Shown in pieces: positions 32,646 through 40,701 of a stretch of DNA of 64,000 bases. The DNA comes from Verrucomicrobiota bacterium (lineage in GTDB: Bacteria > Verrucomicrobiota > Kiritimatiellia > SS1-B-03-39 > UBA6053): assembly GCA_020831625.1 (NCBI GenBank), contig JAFIGD010000007.1:1-64000 (forward strand), given 5' to 3'. How positions within the stretch are numbered: the first letter of the stretch is position 1; every line of letters begins with the position of its first letter. A program made the position numbers and the translations under genes. A model generated the notes under the pieces. The model had not been told where the DNA came from, searched no databases, and worked only from the letters and a program-made list of their open reading frames with translations.

Positions 32646-34865
32646 TCAATTGGTGGATGTTTCAAACAAGATTTTAACGTCAACAGCGGATTGCAAAGAT
32701 GCAGGATTGAATTCGATGATATTCGTGGCGGTCTCCTTTTCATACTCAAAAGCGGACTGGCATCCGGGGAAAAGCACTTCCTGCGCCTTCGGGGAGCAAG
32801 GCAGTTCGATCCGGCATCTTTTTATAGGGGTTTGACCGGGGAATCCGCCTTTTTGCGGGCCGATTTTGATAATCACTTCGTTCTCACGTTCTTCGTAGGC
32901 CAATTCCATTTGGGTGTATTCGCCATTAAGATACCCCTCGGTTTGTCCATCGTCCTGATAGAGACTCGACGTGTCGGACGCGCCGGGGTAACAGCGGATG
33001 ATCAGGGTTTCCAGGGGAGTGGTGGTCATTCGCGGCGAACAGGGTTGCATGGGGATGGGTGTCCCGGCCCGCGCGAACAGGGGAATGTCATCGATTCCGA
33101 CCTCCATTTCCCGCTCACAGTCGCCCTCGATGCATTCGCCCGTGAAGAAATTGAACCATTTTCCCGCGGGGAACCAGATTTTCAGTTTCACCGTGCCCGT
33201 GTCGTGGTTCAGGGGAGTCACGACAGGCGCCACCAGAAGATCGTTTCCGAGCATATACTGGAGATCGTATTCATAGGCCCGTTCATTTTCCGGATGGTCC
33301 AGATACATAGGACGCAGCAGCGGGAGGCTGTGGTCGTGGCATTGCCGGACGGCGGTGTACAGGTACGGCATCAATTGCGCACGCAGGCGAAAGGCGTCCC
33401 GCATCGCCTTTTCCTCCGTATCGCCCCACAGCCAGGGCCTGCGGTCCAGATGGGTGCCGGTGGAATGAAGCCGCAGCGCGGCGGACAGGGCTCCGAACTG
33501 AACCCATCGCACGTAGAGTTCCGGGTCGCGTTCGCCATGGAAACCACCAATGTCATGGGCCCAGAAGAAACAGCCCGAATTTCCGGATGCGAGCGTGAAG
33601 CGAATTTCGAAGGGCAGCATCTCCCAGTTGGCGGCGGCGTCGCCGGAAAAGTGGATGGGATGGCGGTGATCCCCCCAGCCGCCCCAGCGGCTGAAGCCCT
33701 GTCCGCGCCGTCCGTCTTTTTGTGAATGGTGATAGTACAGGTGATTCAACCAGGGCAGGTGAGGGAGGTAAGGCACGCCTCTCACATAGGGATAGATATA
33801 ATCCTGCTGCCAGTCCAGCCACCAGAAATCAACCCCCTGCTTCTCCACCGGCGCGTGCGCGGATGTGAAAAAGGCCTTCATGTAGTCCCGGTCGCCGGCA
33901 TCGAAGGGGATGCAGGTACGGTTCCGCTCCCGGGAAGTTTGAAGGTGTTTCAGAAACAGCGGGTAATTTTCCTCGTGCGCTCTCATGCCGTCGCAGGGAT
34001 GGTCGTTGAGCACGGTGAAAATGCCGTCCTCTTTGAATTCACGCAGCAGTTTCTCCGGCTCCGGAATCAATTCCCGGTTCCAGGTGTAACCGGTCCAGCC
34101 CAGATTCCGCGCGTGGCCGTAGCCAAGGCGGGCGTCCCGGGTGGTGTGCCAATCCATGTCCATCACCATGATGTCGAGCGGAAAATCGTGTTCGCGGTAG
34201 CCGTCGGCCAATTGACGGAAATCATCCGCGCTGTAGGGATACCAGCGACAATACCAGGAGCCGAACACATGCTTCCTGGGCAAAGGAACTTTCCCGGAAA
34301 GGGTGGTCAGATCGACCAGAGCGGATTTGTAATCAAGACCATACCCGAAGAAATACCAGTCCAGTCCCGTTCTCCCTTTTTGAGGCCGCTGCTCGATCCA
34401 CTGGTCCACCAGAATCGGTTTGGCCGAGTCGTCGATCAGGTGCCACCCATCCCGGGCCAGCAGTCCCTCCGGCAGGGGCACGGCCTTCGACACCTTGTCC
34501 AAAGTCGCCATGGCGCCCCCCAGGTTCGCGGTGCTCGCCATGCCCGGCACCCATTCGCCCGACTCTCCGCCCCGTTCAAAACGTATGTGGAGGTTGTCTT
34601 TGTGAAAGGGTTTGCCGTCTTCCCGGTAAGTGAGGGTCATGCGGTCTGTCCGAATGACCAGGGTGTCACCCTGGTCGATAAACGCTGCGTCAGGGCATCG
34701 CGCATGACGATTGGCGGCGAAAAGGGTGGGCTCGTCAATGAAATTTCCGTGCTCACAATATTCCATTCGCACGCAAGAAGGGGTGATCACGGTAAAACGG
34801 GCGGCGTGTTTTAAGCGCACCGTTTTCTGATCGGTCGGTGCGGGGGAGAGTGACAGTGTGTTCAT
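32646..34865 (-). CDS. GH31 family glycoside hydrolase, second type
   Basis: The 739-residue enzyme has no signal peptide. The barrel motifs are DIMVMDMDWHTTRDARLGYG, nucleophile region VDFWWLDWQQD (Asp about residue 351) and acid/base region HFSGDAAANW (about residue 406). The LDWQQ variant differs from the SDATEP of the neighbouring GH31, placing it in another GH31 branch, so the pair probably removes two different alpha-linked sugars. It lies between the large beta-helix gene (20 bases upstream) and the first GH31 gene, in one minus-strand operon starting at the promoter near 37779-37832. Confidence 0.87.
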   Translation of the reverse strand: MNTLSLSPAPTDQKTVRLKHAARFTVITPSCVRMEYCEHGNFIDEPTLFAANRHARCPDAAFIDQGDTLVIRTDRMTLTYREDGKPFHKDNLHIRFERGGESGEWVPGMASTANLGGAMATLDKVSKAVPLPEGLLARDGWHLIDDSAKPILVDQWIEQRPQKGRTGLDWYFFGYGLDYKSALVDLTTLSGKVPLPRKHVFGSWYCRWYPYSADDFRQLADGYREHDFPLDIMVMDMDWHTTRDARLGYGHARNLGWTGYTWNRELIPEPEKLLREFKEDGIFTVLNDHPCDGMRAHEENYPLFLKHLQTSRERNRTCIPFDAGDRDYMKAFFTSAHAPVEKQGVDFWWLDWQQDYIYPYVRGVPYLPHLPWLNHLYYHHSQKDGRRGQGFSRWGGWGDHRHPIHFSGDAAANWEMLPFEIRFTLASGNSGCFFWAHDIGGFHGERDPELYVRWVQFGALSAALRLHSTGTHLDRRPWLWGDTEEKAMRDAFRLRAQLMPYLYTAVRQCHDHSLPLLRPMYLDHPENERAYEYDLQYMLGNDLLVAPVVTPLNHDTGTVKLKIWFPAGKWFNFFTGECIEGDCEREMEVGIDDIPLFARAGTPIPMQPCSPRMTTTPLETLIIRCYPGASDTSSLYQDDGQTEGYLNGEYTQMELAYEERENEVIIKIGPQKGGFPGQTPIKRCRIELPCSPKAQEVLFPGCQSAFEYEKETATNIIEFNPASLQSAVDVKILFETSTN

Positions 34866-34885
34866 ATTTTTTACAGGATTAGAGG

Positions 34886-37735
34886 TTATTCCACGGCCTT
34901 GAAGATCCGAATGAACTGGATCTGCAGGCGGTTCGAACCCGGTGCCGGTTCGAGGACCAGGCGGTTCTCCGTGTCTTCACCCACCTTAACCACGGCGTGA
35001 TGCACATCGTAACGGTCCATGTGCCCGTCGCGGTCTTTCAACAACTTGCCGTTGACCAGGATGTGATTCACGGCGAAGAAAGTCGTCCTTTCCTGGAAGG
35101 CGTCCAAACCGCCCCAGTTTGGATACCTCGGATTGCCCAGGGCAATCTCCACTTCGTACGTTCCGGCCGGAAGCTCAATTGACCAGGCATGGTCGGGACC
35201 GGGATCAAAGCGATTGTTGGTGTCATAGAGAAAGGTGCCGGGGTCGCGTCCCGCGCGGTGGAGGCGGTCCTGGGCGGCGGGTGTGTTCCACCCATAGCGG
35301 TGGCCGCCGTTCCGGTCGCCGAAGACCTCTCCGGTCTCGGGCATCCAGTCCTCCGGATTCTCCCTGAGGTCGCGGGCCCTCAGGAAATTGACCTGTGCGA
35401 CCAATTCACCGAGGTTCCGAAACTGATCCGGTTCGCCCCCGTAGTCCGGATCCGGGTTGTACACGGGGGTGTCCACCGGCGTCATGCCCTCGGGATGGGC
35501 TCTCTGGGCCTCGAAAATCGAGGGGAACGGCGGCACCGGCCGGGGGGCGCCGTTGTCCGGCGGCAGGATCCGGTTGCCATGGCTGCGGCGCAGCGGGGTT
35601 TGCGCGTAATCCGATTCGGCCCAGCCGTCACTGAGTCGGTTGTTCGAACCGTGAATGGTGTTTGCGATTATTTCAATCCCGTGATTGTGGACGGCCAACT
35701 CCGCGTTGGCGCGGTGCGCTGCGGGCGTGTCGGATCCCCGGCCCTGTGCGCCATGGCGGAGAACCGGCGAGAACAGATCCTCCATAATGACGGTGTTGCC
35801 GATGATCAGGTGGTCGGTCTGGCGGTCCCGCATTGAAAACGCCGGACCCCGTTCGACGTGTATGCGGTTGTAGGCGAAGATCCAGCCCTGCTGGTAGCCC
35901 CCCAAATGCATCCCGCCCGTCGGACCGTAAATATCGGAGTTCCAAATCACGTTGCGCGGGCCGGGAGGCGAGTGCATCTCATTGCCCGTGTCCGGCGTGT
36001 GCAGTGCCCGTCCATAGGATCCCCCGAAGGTGTTGTCGCCCACGGCAACATTTTCCACGAGGTGCTCGACCCCGTAGCCGTTGTGCCATTGCAGGTCGCT
36101 GCCCGAGAAATTCGAATTGCGCACCACGTTCCCGGCTCCCCCGTGGAAATCGGGCGCGTGACGCTGTCCGACGCCGACCACATTCTCCATCAGACTGTCG
36201 AAAGAACCCGCGAAACCGATATAGGCCGTTCCCCCGGACTTCGGCCAGTGCGCGCCGATGAATTCACAGTCGCGGATCTCGCCGTTTTTCACGCCCGTCA
36301 TAAATCCGGCGTATTGGCCCACGTCGATCACGCGCACGTCCCGCATCCAGAAATTCCGGGCATGGGTGGTCATCACCGCGCTGTACCAGTCCTTCCGGTT
36401 GGGAAACTGAATCACCAGATCCTCAAGGCCGACGGAATCAATGGGGAATTGGGGCTGGGTATAACTGACACCTTCCTCATCCCCCTCTATCACCGGGAAG
36501 GTTATCCGCAACGGCTGGTCGATTTCCACGCGATGACCGTCAATGGCCACGATGGACACCAATTGCTCCCGGGGGTGCCCCCCGCGCGTCCGCTTTTTTA
36601 AATAATCGGTGTTTCTCGCTTGAACATTCAACATGTCGCCGGCTTGCAGGCCGCCGTGTTCATCGAGGGTGAGATCGTTTTCAAAAACGAGCACGGTGTC
36701 CCCCCGGTGCGCGGTCTCCGCCAATAGTTGGCGGTTGTTCCGTTGAGACCACTGATCACCGATAAACATGAAGGCGGCCCGCAATTGGGCGTGTCCGCCC
36801 AGTCGCCGGTTGGGGCGGCGCAGCCCCGGCACGGGTTCCCGATCCCAGTCGATATTCTTGACCTCAAAGATGTCTCCCTCGATGATGTCGCCGTCCTGGT
36901 ATTCAATCCAGGGCTGTAACCAGGCGGTCTCTTGATCCCGAAACGCCTCCCCGAAATTCCGGGCGTCCCACTGTCGGAAATAGGCCTGCTGGGTCACGCC
37001 ATCCCAGAACTGGGCGCGGTCGCGAATGATGTCTCCGTCCGCATCCAGGGCCCGCAGGCCGTACTGGCGGATGGTCCGGTTGGGCTGAACCGGATCGTCC
37101 GGATTATTGAAGCGATACCGGGCGTCACCGAAGACCATAATGACACTGTCTTGAGTCAATTTTCCGTCGAACCGGTGGATCGCCAGCCAGGGTTTGCTGT
37201 CCTCCGGACGGTCAAACGCGAACATCAGCCGGGTAACGCCGGTTCCGGGTCCCGCCTGTCCTTTTCCCATTCCCCGGATGACGACCCCGTCATACACAAC
37301 AGTGACCGGTGCGGAAATGGTGAAGGTGCCCTGCGGCAGGAGGACCACCCCGCCCGGCAAGCCCTCTTCCAGCACCCTCCGGCCGGCGGCGTCGACCGCA
37401 GCCTGCAGTTCTTCAGTGATGTCTCTTGCGCCGGGGAACCACCGGACCATCTCCACCACCGGCCAGTCATCCGAGGGGATGCCCCCGACCACCCCGGCCC
37501 GGTCCCAGCGGGGATAAACAATGCCGTCGGGCCCCACCCAGTCCGCAGCCGTCAGTTGCCCTGTGTTGCGGAAATCTTTTCGGGAAACATCGGGATAGGT
37601 GGCTGACTCGTCCGCTTGAAGGACGGAGTACGTTTGGAGTATTGCCGGTAAAAATATCGTAAGAGCAAATCGTTGAATGAAGTGAGAGGACAGTAAACGG
37701 AAAGAGAAATTATTTGAAAAACAGGATTGGCTCAT
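34886..37735 (-). CDS. Large secreted beta-helix protein, pectate-lyase superfamily, with C-terminal malectin-like domain
   Basis: The 949-residue protein has an N-terminal signal peptide (RFALTIFLPAILQTYSVLQA). The mature part has the shared opening VGPDGIVYPRWDRAGVVGGIP seen in the 13577 and 16445 products, a VLLPQGTFTIS strand, a long beta-helix (GLEDLVIQFPN, NVVRNSNFSGSDLQWHNGYG) and a linker containing PPFPSIFEAQRAH, a variant of the PSLLEWQR end of its paralogues. The last ~160 residues (FRNLGELVAQVNF to LQIQFIRIFKA) resemble malectin/CBM-like modules with YEVEIALGNPR. It probably cleaves or binds the same polysaccharide outside the cell; catalytic residues are not assigned. It is first in the operon with the two GH31 genes and has the class-1 operator-promoter at the standard spacing. 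Confidence 0.78.
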   Translation of the reverse strand: MSQSCFSNNFSFRLLSSHFIQRFALTIFLPAILQTYSVLQADESATYPDVSRKDFRNTGQLTAADWVGPDGIVYPRWDRAGVVGGIPSDDWPVVEMVRWFPGARDITEELQAAVDAAGRRVLEEGLPGGVVLLPQGTFTISAPVTVVYDGVVIRGMGKGQAGPGTGVTRLMFAFDRPEDSKPWLAIHRFDGKLTQDSVIMVFGDARYRFNNPDDPVQPNRTIRQYGLRALDADGDIIRDRAQFWDGVTQQAYFRQWDARNFGEAFRDQETAWLQPWIEYQDGDIIEGDIFEVKNIDWDREPVPGLRRPNRRLGGHAQLRAAFMFIGDQWSQRNNRQLLAETAHRGDTVLVFENDLTLDEHGGLQAGDMLNVQARNTDYLKKRTRGGHPREQLVSIVAIDGHRVEIDQPLRITFPVIEGDEEGVSYTQPQFPIDSVGLEDLVIQFPNRKDWYSAVMTTHARNFWMRDVRVIDVGQYAGFMTGVKNGEIRDCEFIGAHWPKSGGTAYIGFAGSFDSLMENVVGVGQRHAPDFHGGAGNVVRNSNFSGSDLQWHNGYGVEHLVENVAVGDNTFGGSYGRALHTPDTGNEMHSPPGPRNVIWNSDIYGPTGGMHLGGYQQGWIFAYNRIHVERGPAFSMRDRQTDHLIIGNTVIMEDLFSPVLRHGAQGRGSDTPAAHRANAELAVHNHGIEIIANTIHGSNNRLSDGWAESDYAQTPLRRSHGNRILPPDNGAPRPVPPFPSIFEAQRAHPEGMTPVDTPVYNPDPDYGGEPDQFRNLGELVAQVNFLRARDLRENPEDWMPETGEVFGDRNGGHRYGWNTPAAQDRLHRAGRDPGTFLYDTNNRFDPGPDHAWSIELPAGTYEVEIALGNPRYPNWGGLDAFQERTTFFAVNHILVNGKLLKDRDGHMDRYDVHHAVVKVGEDTENRLVLEPAPGSNRLQIQFIRIFKAVE

Positions 37736-37778
37736 GAGTGGTCCGGGTCAGGGGTGAAAGGGAATCTGAGAAGTTTCG

Positions 37779-37832
37779 ACTATGTATCGAAAACATGGAT
37801 GCAACAAGACAGATCTTCCGCACACATATGCG
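37779..37832 (-). promoter_or_regulatory. Class-1 operator-promoter of the beta-helix/GH31 operon
   Basis: On the minus strand: CGCATA-TG-TGTGCG (37832-37819), 10 bases, CTTGTT (37808-37803), 18 bases, CATAGT (37784-37779). The operator is identical to the one at 15325, and its distance to the -35 box is the same. Confidence 0.62.
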
Positions 37833-37934
37833 AAAAATGAAAAGGACATTACGCACAAAAAAAACCGGCAGTTGGACTGAAAACCCAATAAAAAAACGGA
37901 GGGTGAAGCAAGAGATGGGCAACCCTAAAAATGT

Positions 37935-38304
37935 CTCCGGTGGTGCGTTTTCCGGGCGGCACGGATGTCGACAAGATGAACTGGACCGACATGATCGACA
38001 ACGCTCCCGACCGGGAGAGTCCGGAGCGGCCGGTATCCATCGGCGGACACGGGGACGTGGTCACCAACCGATTCGGGTTTGATGAATTTTCCGGCTGCGG
38101 GACACGCTTGACTTTGAAATCATTCTGGTGGGAAATTTACGGCAGGCGCTTTACAAAGAGCGCACCTTTCAAGATGCGGCCCGGCACCGTGCCCGTGCGG
38201 AATCCCTGGAACGGCTCTATGACGTCCAAAACCGCGATCACACTGCCGCCCCCCATTCTCTCTCCATTGTTGAAATCACCAGGCCTGATGCGGCAAAACC
38301 CTGA
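37935..38304 (+). pseudogene. GH51 pseudogene (duplicate of 40702, truncated, frameshifted and internally deleted)
   Basis: Bases 37935-38181 match the 5' part of the GH51 gene (RFPGGTDVDKMNWTDMIDN) beginning about 90 codons in, so the signal peptide and start are missing. A T run has four Ts where the intact gene has five (TTTTCCGGCTG versus TTTTTCCGGCTG), shifting the frame. At about 38182 the homology jumps to the last ~120 bases of the gene and ends in the original stop TGA (38302-38304). The central part with both catalytic Glu residues is absent. The 5' part is clearly closer to the intact copy than the 3' part. Confidence 0.8.
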
Positions 38305-38338
38305 ACGAGTTTCATCGGGAAGATTGGCCTGTGGAAAC

Positions 38339-40546
38339 TCAGAATGGGACAACACGTTCCAGAATTTCACCTGAGGGAATCTCGATATCCGAAGTATGTC
38401 GGTCGGAATCGGTTTCGATCAGGATGCGGACCCGGGCAGGGAAGGGGGTGGGGTTGTGAATTCGCAGGGCGCGGCGGGCGTCTTCCATCCAGTCGGCCTC
38501 GACCGCGTCCAGACACCAGATGTCACCGGTGTCGGGCCGGGCGTACACGCCCGGAAGTTCGGCGCAGGTGAGCGCCAGCGAGACTTCGCTCCAGCAGGAG
38601 TAATAAAACACTTCGCCGATCCTCTCGTCGCCTCCCCACTGGGTGACGTTCACGCGCTCGCACATCCAGCCCGGTTTGAGATGCCGGATGTCCGGTGATT
38701 CGGGCGGGTTGTAGGGGATTTTCCAGGGAATGGGGCGATCCTCCCGCGACATGTACTGGGGAAGGGCGCGGGCAATGTCGCGGAGCAGGTCCAGATGAAA
38801 CGGATTGTGCGAGAGCCGGTACAGGCGGAGGAGGGAAAGGCCCGAATGGGTGCAGATGCCGGGGGCGCTGTGTTTGTTCTGCACATTGGCGAGCACCGTG
38901 CCGGCACTGAGCATGTCCATCTGCCCGAAGGCGCTGTCGGGCGGGAAAGCGGCGTCGTAGCTGAAGACCCAACTGGCGGCCTGCGCGGCGCAACGTGCGG
39001 CGGCGTCCACCCAGCGGGCTTCCCCGGTTTCTTCGGCGAGAGTGACCAGGCTTTCGAGTAGACCCGCGACCGATTCACTGTCGGGACACTGTGCGATTTC
39101 GCCGGGTCCGCCGTTGGTGAGCCCCTTGCGCAAATAGTCGCGGTCATAGTGCTCCGCGGCGGCAACGGCCACGCGCAAGCAGTCGTCCGCGCGGTCGGGA
39201 TACGCGCGGGCGGCGAGCACCAGACCGGCCGGAGCGATGCCGGCGCTCAACGAACCGGACACCAGCAGTTCGCCGGTGTTGTGATCCACGAACTGGCCGA
39301 ACTGACCACAGGTGCCCCACAAACGCACGAAGGCGTCCGCGCATTTTTGAAAGCCGTCCCTCCAGGAGGGTTTGATCTCTTTTTCGGGCATGGCCGCGAG
39401 GGTGGAGAGACCGTAGAACAGCACATCCGCACTTTTGCGGAGAAGATGCCAGGGGGCGGTATCATCGCGGTAATGATCGCCGAACGGGCGGCCTTCATGG
39501 ATTACCCCGTAATAGAATCCCGAAGGCGCCTGGCCGTGTGTGAATAGAAAATCGAAATTGCGCCGCACCCGCTCTTTGGAGCGTTCGTCACCCCGCAGGT
39601 ACAGGGAGTGGGTGTGGATCATGCCGCCCACCCAGCCCGTCTGCCAGTCCTGATGCATGGAGCGGCTGCGCATGGGTTCGACCCCCACCGAGTAGTAGCC
39701 CCCGTCCTCCACCCAGTTCTCGCGGTTGAATTTCTCCTCCAGGATCTCCCAGGCCGCGGACAACGGAAAATCGCAGCGCCGGCGGGGCGGGGGCACCATG
39801 GTGTTGCGGAGCGGGATCAGGGTCTCGTACAAATCCTGTATCGAGTCGCAGGGCTGATCGACACAGAGCATGGAAATTTCGATCCGTTCGCCCGCGCGCA
39901 GATCCGCCGGCTGATCCGGGGAGGGGCCCTGGTCATTGGTCATGGTATAGGCCGCCTCGCGGACGCAGGGGGAGCTGATCCGCAGCCGGGCTTCACTCCG
40001 GTCCCCGTTTTCTTCGAGGGTGTAGCCGAAACATCCGAGGGTGTTCCGCTCCGGGGTGAGGATCCACACGCAGCGTTTTTGATCCGGGAACCAAAAGCCG
40101 ATGCCGGGCACGGCGGGGTCGATGGAGGGAATTTCGAAGCGGGAGGGACCGGGTTCGGCGGACAGTCGCGGCACACGGCTGATGCGCGGACGTTGATCGG
40201 GATCGTCGGCTGTGCGCAGGGGAGGCAGCGGAGGATACCTGTCCGGGATGACGGGAAAGCGGTTGCCGTTGACGATGGCGCCGGGCGATAACACATACAC
40301 GTCCTCCGACCAGTCCGGAAAATGAAGATCCAGGCTCAGGGACACCTGGCGGGCTTCGCCCTCCGTCACTTCCGCCTCCAGACGGTACTGCCGTTGATGG
40401 ATCGCCGGAGAGGTTTCCTCCAAACGGAAGCGCCAAAGGGCCTCCGACTGCTTCAAATCACCCTCCGGCAAGGGGAGGAGCTGCGAATGAATTCGGAGGG
40501 TCCGGCGGTGGGAATGCAGATGTGCGGAAAGATGTTTTGTTTGCAT
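38339..40546 (-). CDS. Protein of unknown function, probable alpha/alpha toroid glycan enzyme
   Basis: The protein has 735 residues from ATG 40546 (further in-frame ATGs at 40600 and 40693 are possible). There is no signal peptide. Residues 1 to about 250 are beta-rich; about 280-640 contain many amphipathic helices with conserved aromatic residues (MHQDWQTGWVGGMIHTH, GFYYGVIHEGRPFGDHYRDD, WHLLRKSADVLFYGL), as in (alpha/alpha)6 barrels of GH88/GH105/GH127-like enzymes and polysaccharide lyases. The final ~100 residues return to beta structure. I cannot assign a family. It is divergent from the GH51 operon and probably acts on the same glycan. It ends 34 bases from the GH51 remnant. Confidence 0.55.
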   Translation of the reverse strand: MQTKHLSAHLHSHRRTLRIHSQLLPLPEGDLKQSEALWRFRLEETSPAIHQRQYRLEAEVTEGEARQVSLSLDLHFPDWSEDVYVLSPGAIVNGNRFPVIPDRYPPLPPLRTADDPDQRPRISRVPRLSAEPGPSRFEIPSIDPAVPGIGFWFPDQKRCVWILTPERNTLGCFGYTLEENGDRSEARLRISSPCVREAAYTMTNDQGPSPDQPADLRAGERIEISMLCVDQPCDSIQDLYETLIPLRNTMVPPPRRRCDFPLSAAWEILEEKFNRENWVEDGGYYSVGVEPMRSRSMHQDWQTGWVGGMIHTHSLYLRGDERSKERVRRNFDFLFTHGQAPSGFYYGVIHEGRPFGDHYRDDTAPWHLLRKSADVLFYGLSTLAAMPEKEIKPSWRDGFQKCADAFVRLWGTCGQFGQFVDHNTGELLVSGSLSAGIAPAGLVLAARAYPDRADDCLRVAVAAAEHYDRDYLRKGLTNGGPGEIAQCPDSESVAGLLESLVTLAEETGEARWVDAAARCAAQAASWVFSYDAAFPPDSAFGQMDMLSAGTVLANVQNKHSAPGICTHSGLSLLRLYRLSHNPFHLDLLRDIARALPQYMSREDRPIPWKIPYNPPESPDIRHLKPGWMCERVNVTQWGGDERIGEVFYYSCWSEVSLALTCAELPGVYARPDTGDIWCLDAVEADWMEDARRALRIHNPTPFPARVRILIETDSDRHTSDIEIPSGEILERVVPF

Positions 40547-40636
40547 GGGGCGCTCGAATCGGGGAACGTTGAAGGATATAAAAACGGGAGTTCTGTTCAT
40601 AACAGACCCGGAGATTCTGAACAAGCGTCCATCGAG

Positions 40637-40689
40637 GTTAACAAGTAAAATTATTAAAGGCTTGCCCTGGGCATATCTCTTGGTATCTT
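40637..40689 (+). promoter_or_regulatory. Class-2 operator-promoter of the GH51 operon
   Basis: GTTAAC-AA-GTAAAA (40637-40650), 10 bases, CTTGCC (40661-40666), 17 bases, TATCTT (40684-40689). The GH51 ATG follows 12 bases later, so the transcript has a very short or no leader. No Shine-Dalgarno sequence is seen. Confidence 0.62.
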
Positions 40690-40701
40690 TCATTTCACCG
40701 T

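Larger units (their letters stand above)
37736..38338. other. Intergenic stretch with operator-promoter and GH51 remnant
   Basis: No intact gene is present. The stretch carries the minus-strand promoter of the large beta-helix gene (37779-37832) and a degraded duplicate of the GH51 gene (37935-38304). Both are listed separately. Confidence 0.7.

Noticed and set aside
40514-40526. CGCACA-like half-site near the 38339-40546 start
   Set aside because: Only one arm is present and it lies inside the coding region.
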